Origin: Serratia fonticola
GTDB lineage: Bacteria > Pseudomonadota > Gammaproteobacteria > Enterobacterales > Enterobacteriaceae
Length of the DNA stretch: 64,000 nt
Assembly: GCF_001006005.1 (NCBI RefSeq)
Contig: NZ_CP011254.1
Location: 248,001-312,000, forward strand
Reading direction: 5' to 3'
In this document: positions 63,619-64,000 of the stretch, one piece after another
Layout: each line of letters starts with the position of its first letter
How positions within the stretch are numbered: position 1 is the first letter of the stretch
Made by a program: the position numbers and the translations under genes
Notes under the pieces: model-generated
Database searches by the model: none
What the model was told of the DNA's origin: nothing
The model's input: only the letters and a program-made list of their open reading frames with translations

Positions 63619-64000
63619 ATGAGCGAAAGTTTAAAAGACGGCACCATTCTGTTGGCCAGAATTTTGCTGATGATCCTGTTTCTGATTTTCGGTTGGATGA
63701 AGCTGACCAACTTTGGTGCCACGGTCACGGCAATGGAAGGCTACGGCACGCCAATGCCTTACCTGGCCGCGGTTGTCGCCGTGGTGGTGGAGTTCATTTT
63801 CGGTATCTTCATCGTGCTGGGGGCCTTCACCCGGCCGATAGCCATCATTTATGCGCTCTATGTGCTGGGCACCGCCTTTATCGGCCACCCGTTCTGGCGT
63901 TTTAGCGGGGCAGAAATGATCGGCAACGAGATCAACTTCTTTAAAAACATCAGTATTATCGCTGGCCTGCTGCTGCTTGCCGTCACAGGTGCTGGCCGTT
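63619..64000 (+). CDS. yphA: DoxX-family membrane protein, YphA-like, cut by window end
   Basis: 127 codons are in the window with no stop. It starts MSESLKDGTILLARILLMILF and has four helices of the DoxX/YphA kind (GWMKLTNFGATVTAMEGYGTPMPYLAA, VVVEFIFGIFIVLGAFTRPIA, NEINFFKNISIIAGLLLLAV). E. coli YphA is about 140 aa, so only a few residues are missing. AAGGGG lies before the start. The role is unclear; some DoxX proteins act in redox stress. Confidence 0.85.
   Translation, partial: MSESLKDGTILLARILLMILFLIFGWMKLTNFGATVTAMEGYGTPMPYLAAVVAVVVEFIFGIFIVLGAFTRPIAIIYALYVLGTAFIGHPFWRFSGAEMIGNEINFFKNISIIAGLLLLAVTGAGR

Overview
The window is a stretch of enterobacterial chromosome, most probably Serratia. 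The core gene order acpS-pdxJ-recO-era-rnc-lepB-lepA / rseC-rseB-rseA-rpoE / nadB / yfiC / srmB / grcA / ung / grpE / nadK / recN / bamE / rnfH-ratA / smpB / ssrA is that of Enterobacterales. A PhlA-type phospholipase A1 with an ankyrin partner between srmB and grcA, and the codon use, point to Serratia (perhaps the liquefaciens/proteamaculans/plymuthica group; the species is inference).

Region 1 (1-23449) is conserved housekeeping DNA with readable control sites: a sigma-E promoter before rpoE, a sigma-32 promoter before grpE, two spaced FNR sites before grcA, and three LexA boxes before recN.

Region 2 (about 23450-34235) is an AT-rich integrated mobile element beside the tmRNA gene. It has a P4-type integrase. 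It has a three-gene cassette (NdpA/YejK-like protein, RelA/SpoT-type nucleotide synthetase, two-TM SLATT-like protein) behind a promoter overlapped by a perfect LexA box. It has a mobilisation operon (MOBP relaxase with a mobB-like gene nested inside it, mobC, three small genes), a hairpin-rich candidate oriT, a ColE2-type Rep with a separate HTH gene, and AlpA. Between the candidate oriT and rep lies about 110 bp matching the complementary-strand origin (hairpins B and C) of filamentous phage f1/M13. Together this reads as an integrative mobilisable element that can excise, replicate, move as single-stranded DNA and rebuild the second strand with a phage-type primer signal. The DNA after about 34235, ending in a hairpin terminator, resembles what normally follows ssrA in enterobacteria, which sets the right boundary.

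Region 3 (34669-44874) is a variable chromosomal stretch: a giant stand-alone DUF4011/COG1112 helicase with a nuclease domain (candidate phage defence), a GFA-family protein that has lost a zinc cysteine, a DUF6404 protein, a LysE exporter, the ygaV-ygaP sulfide-response pair with two tandem operators, a GNAT, an intergenic palindromic repeat and a methyltransferase.

Region 4 (45011-62443, all minus strand) is a lambda-like non-contractile tail module without head, terminase, portal, lysis or integrase genes: antiterminator Q, tail terminator, tube, gpG/gpGT chaperones with a -1 frameshift site, a short tape measure with a duplicated domain, M, L, K, I, a very long J, two small genes and two tandem tail fibres sharing an N-terminus. 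It is either a decayed prophage or an F-type tailocin-like particle locus.

Region 5 (62662-64000) returns to chromosomal genes: a GNAT, a YodC-like protein and a DoxX/YphA-like protein cut by the window end.
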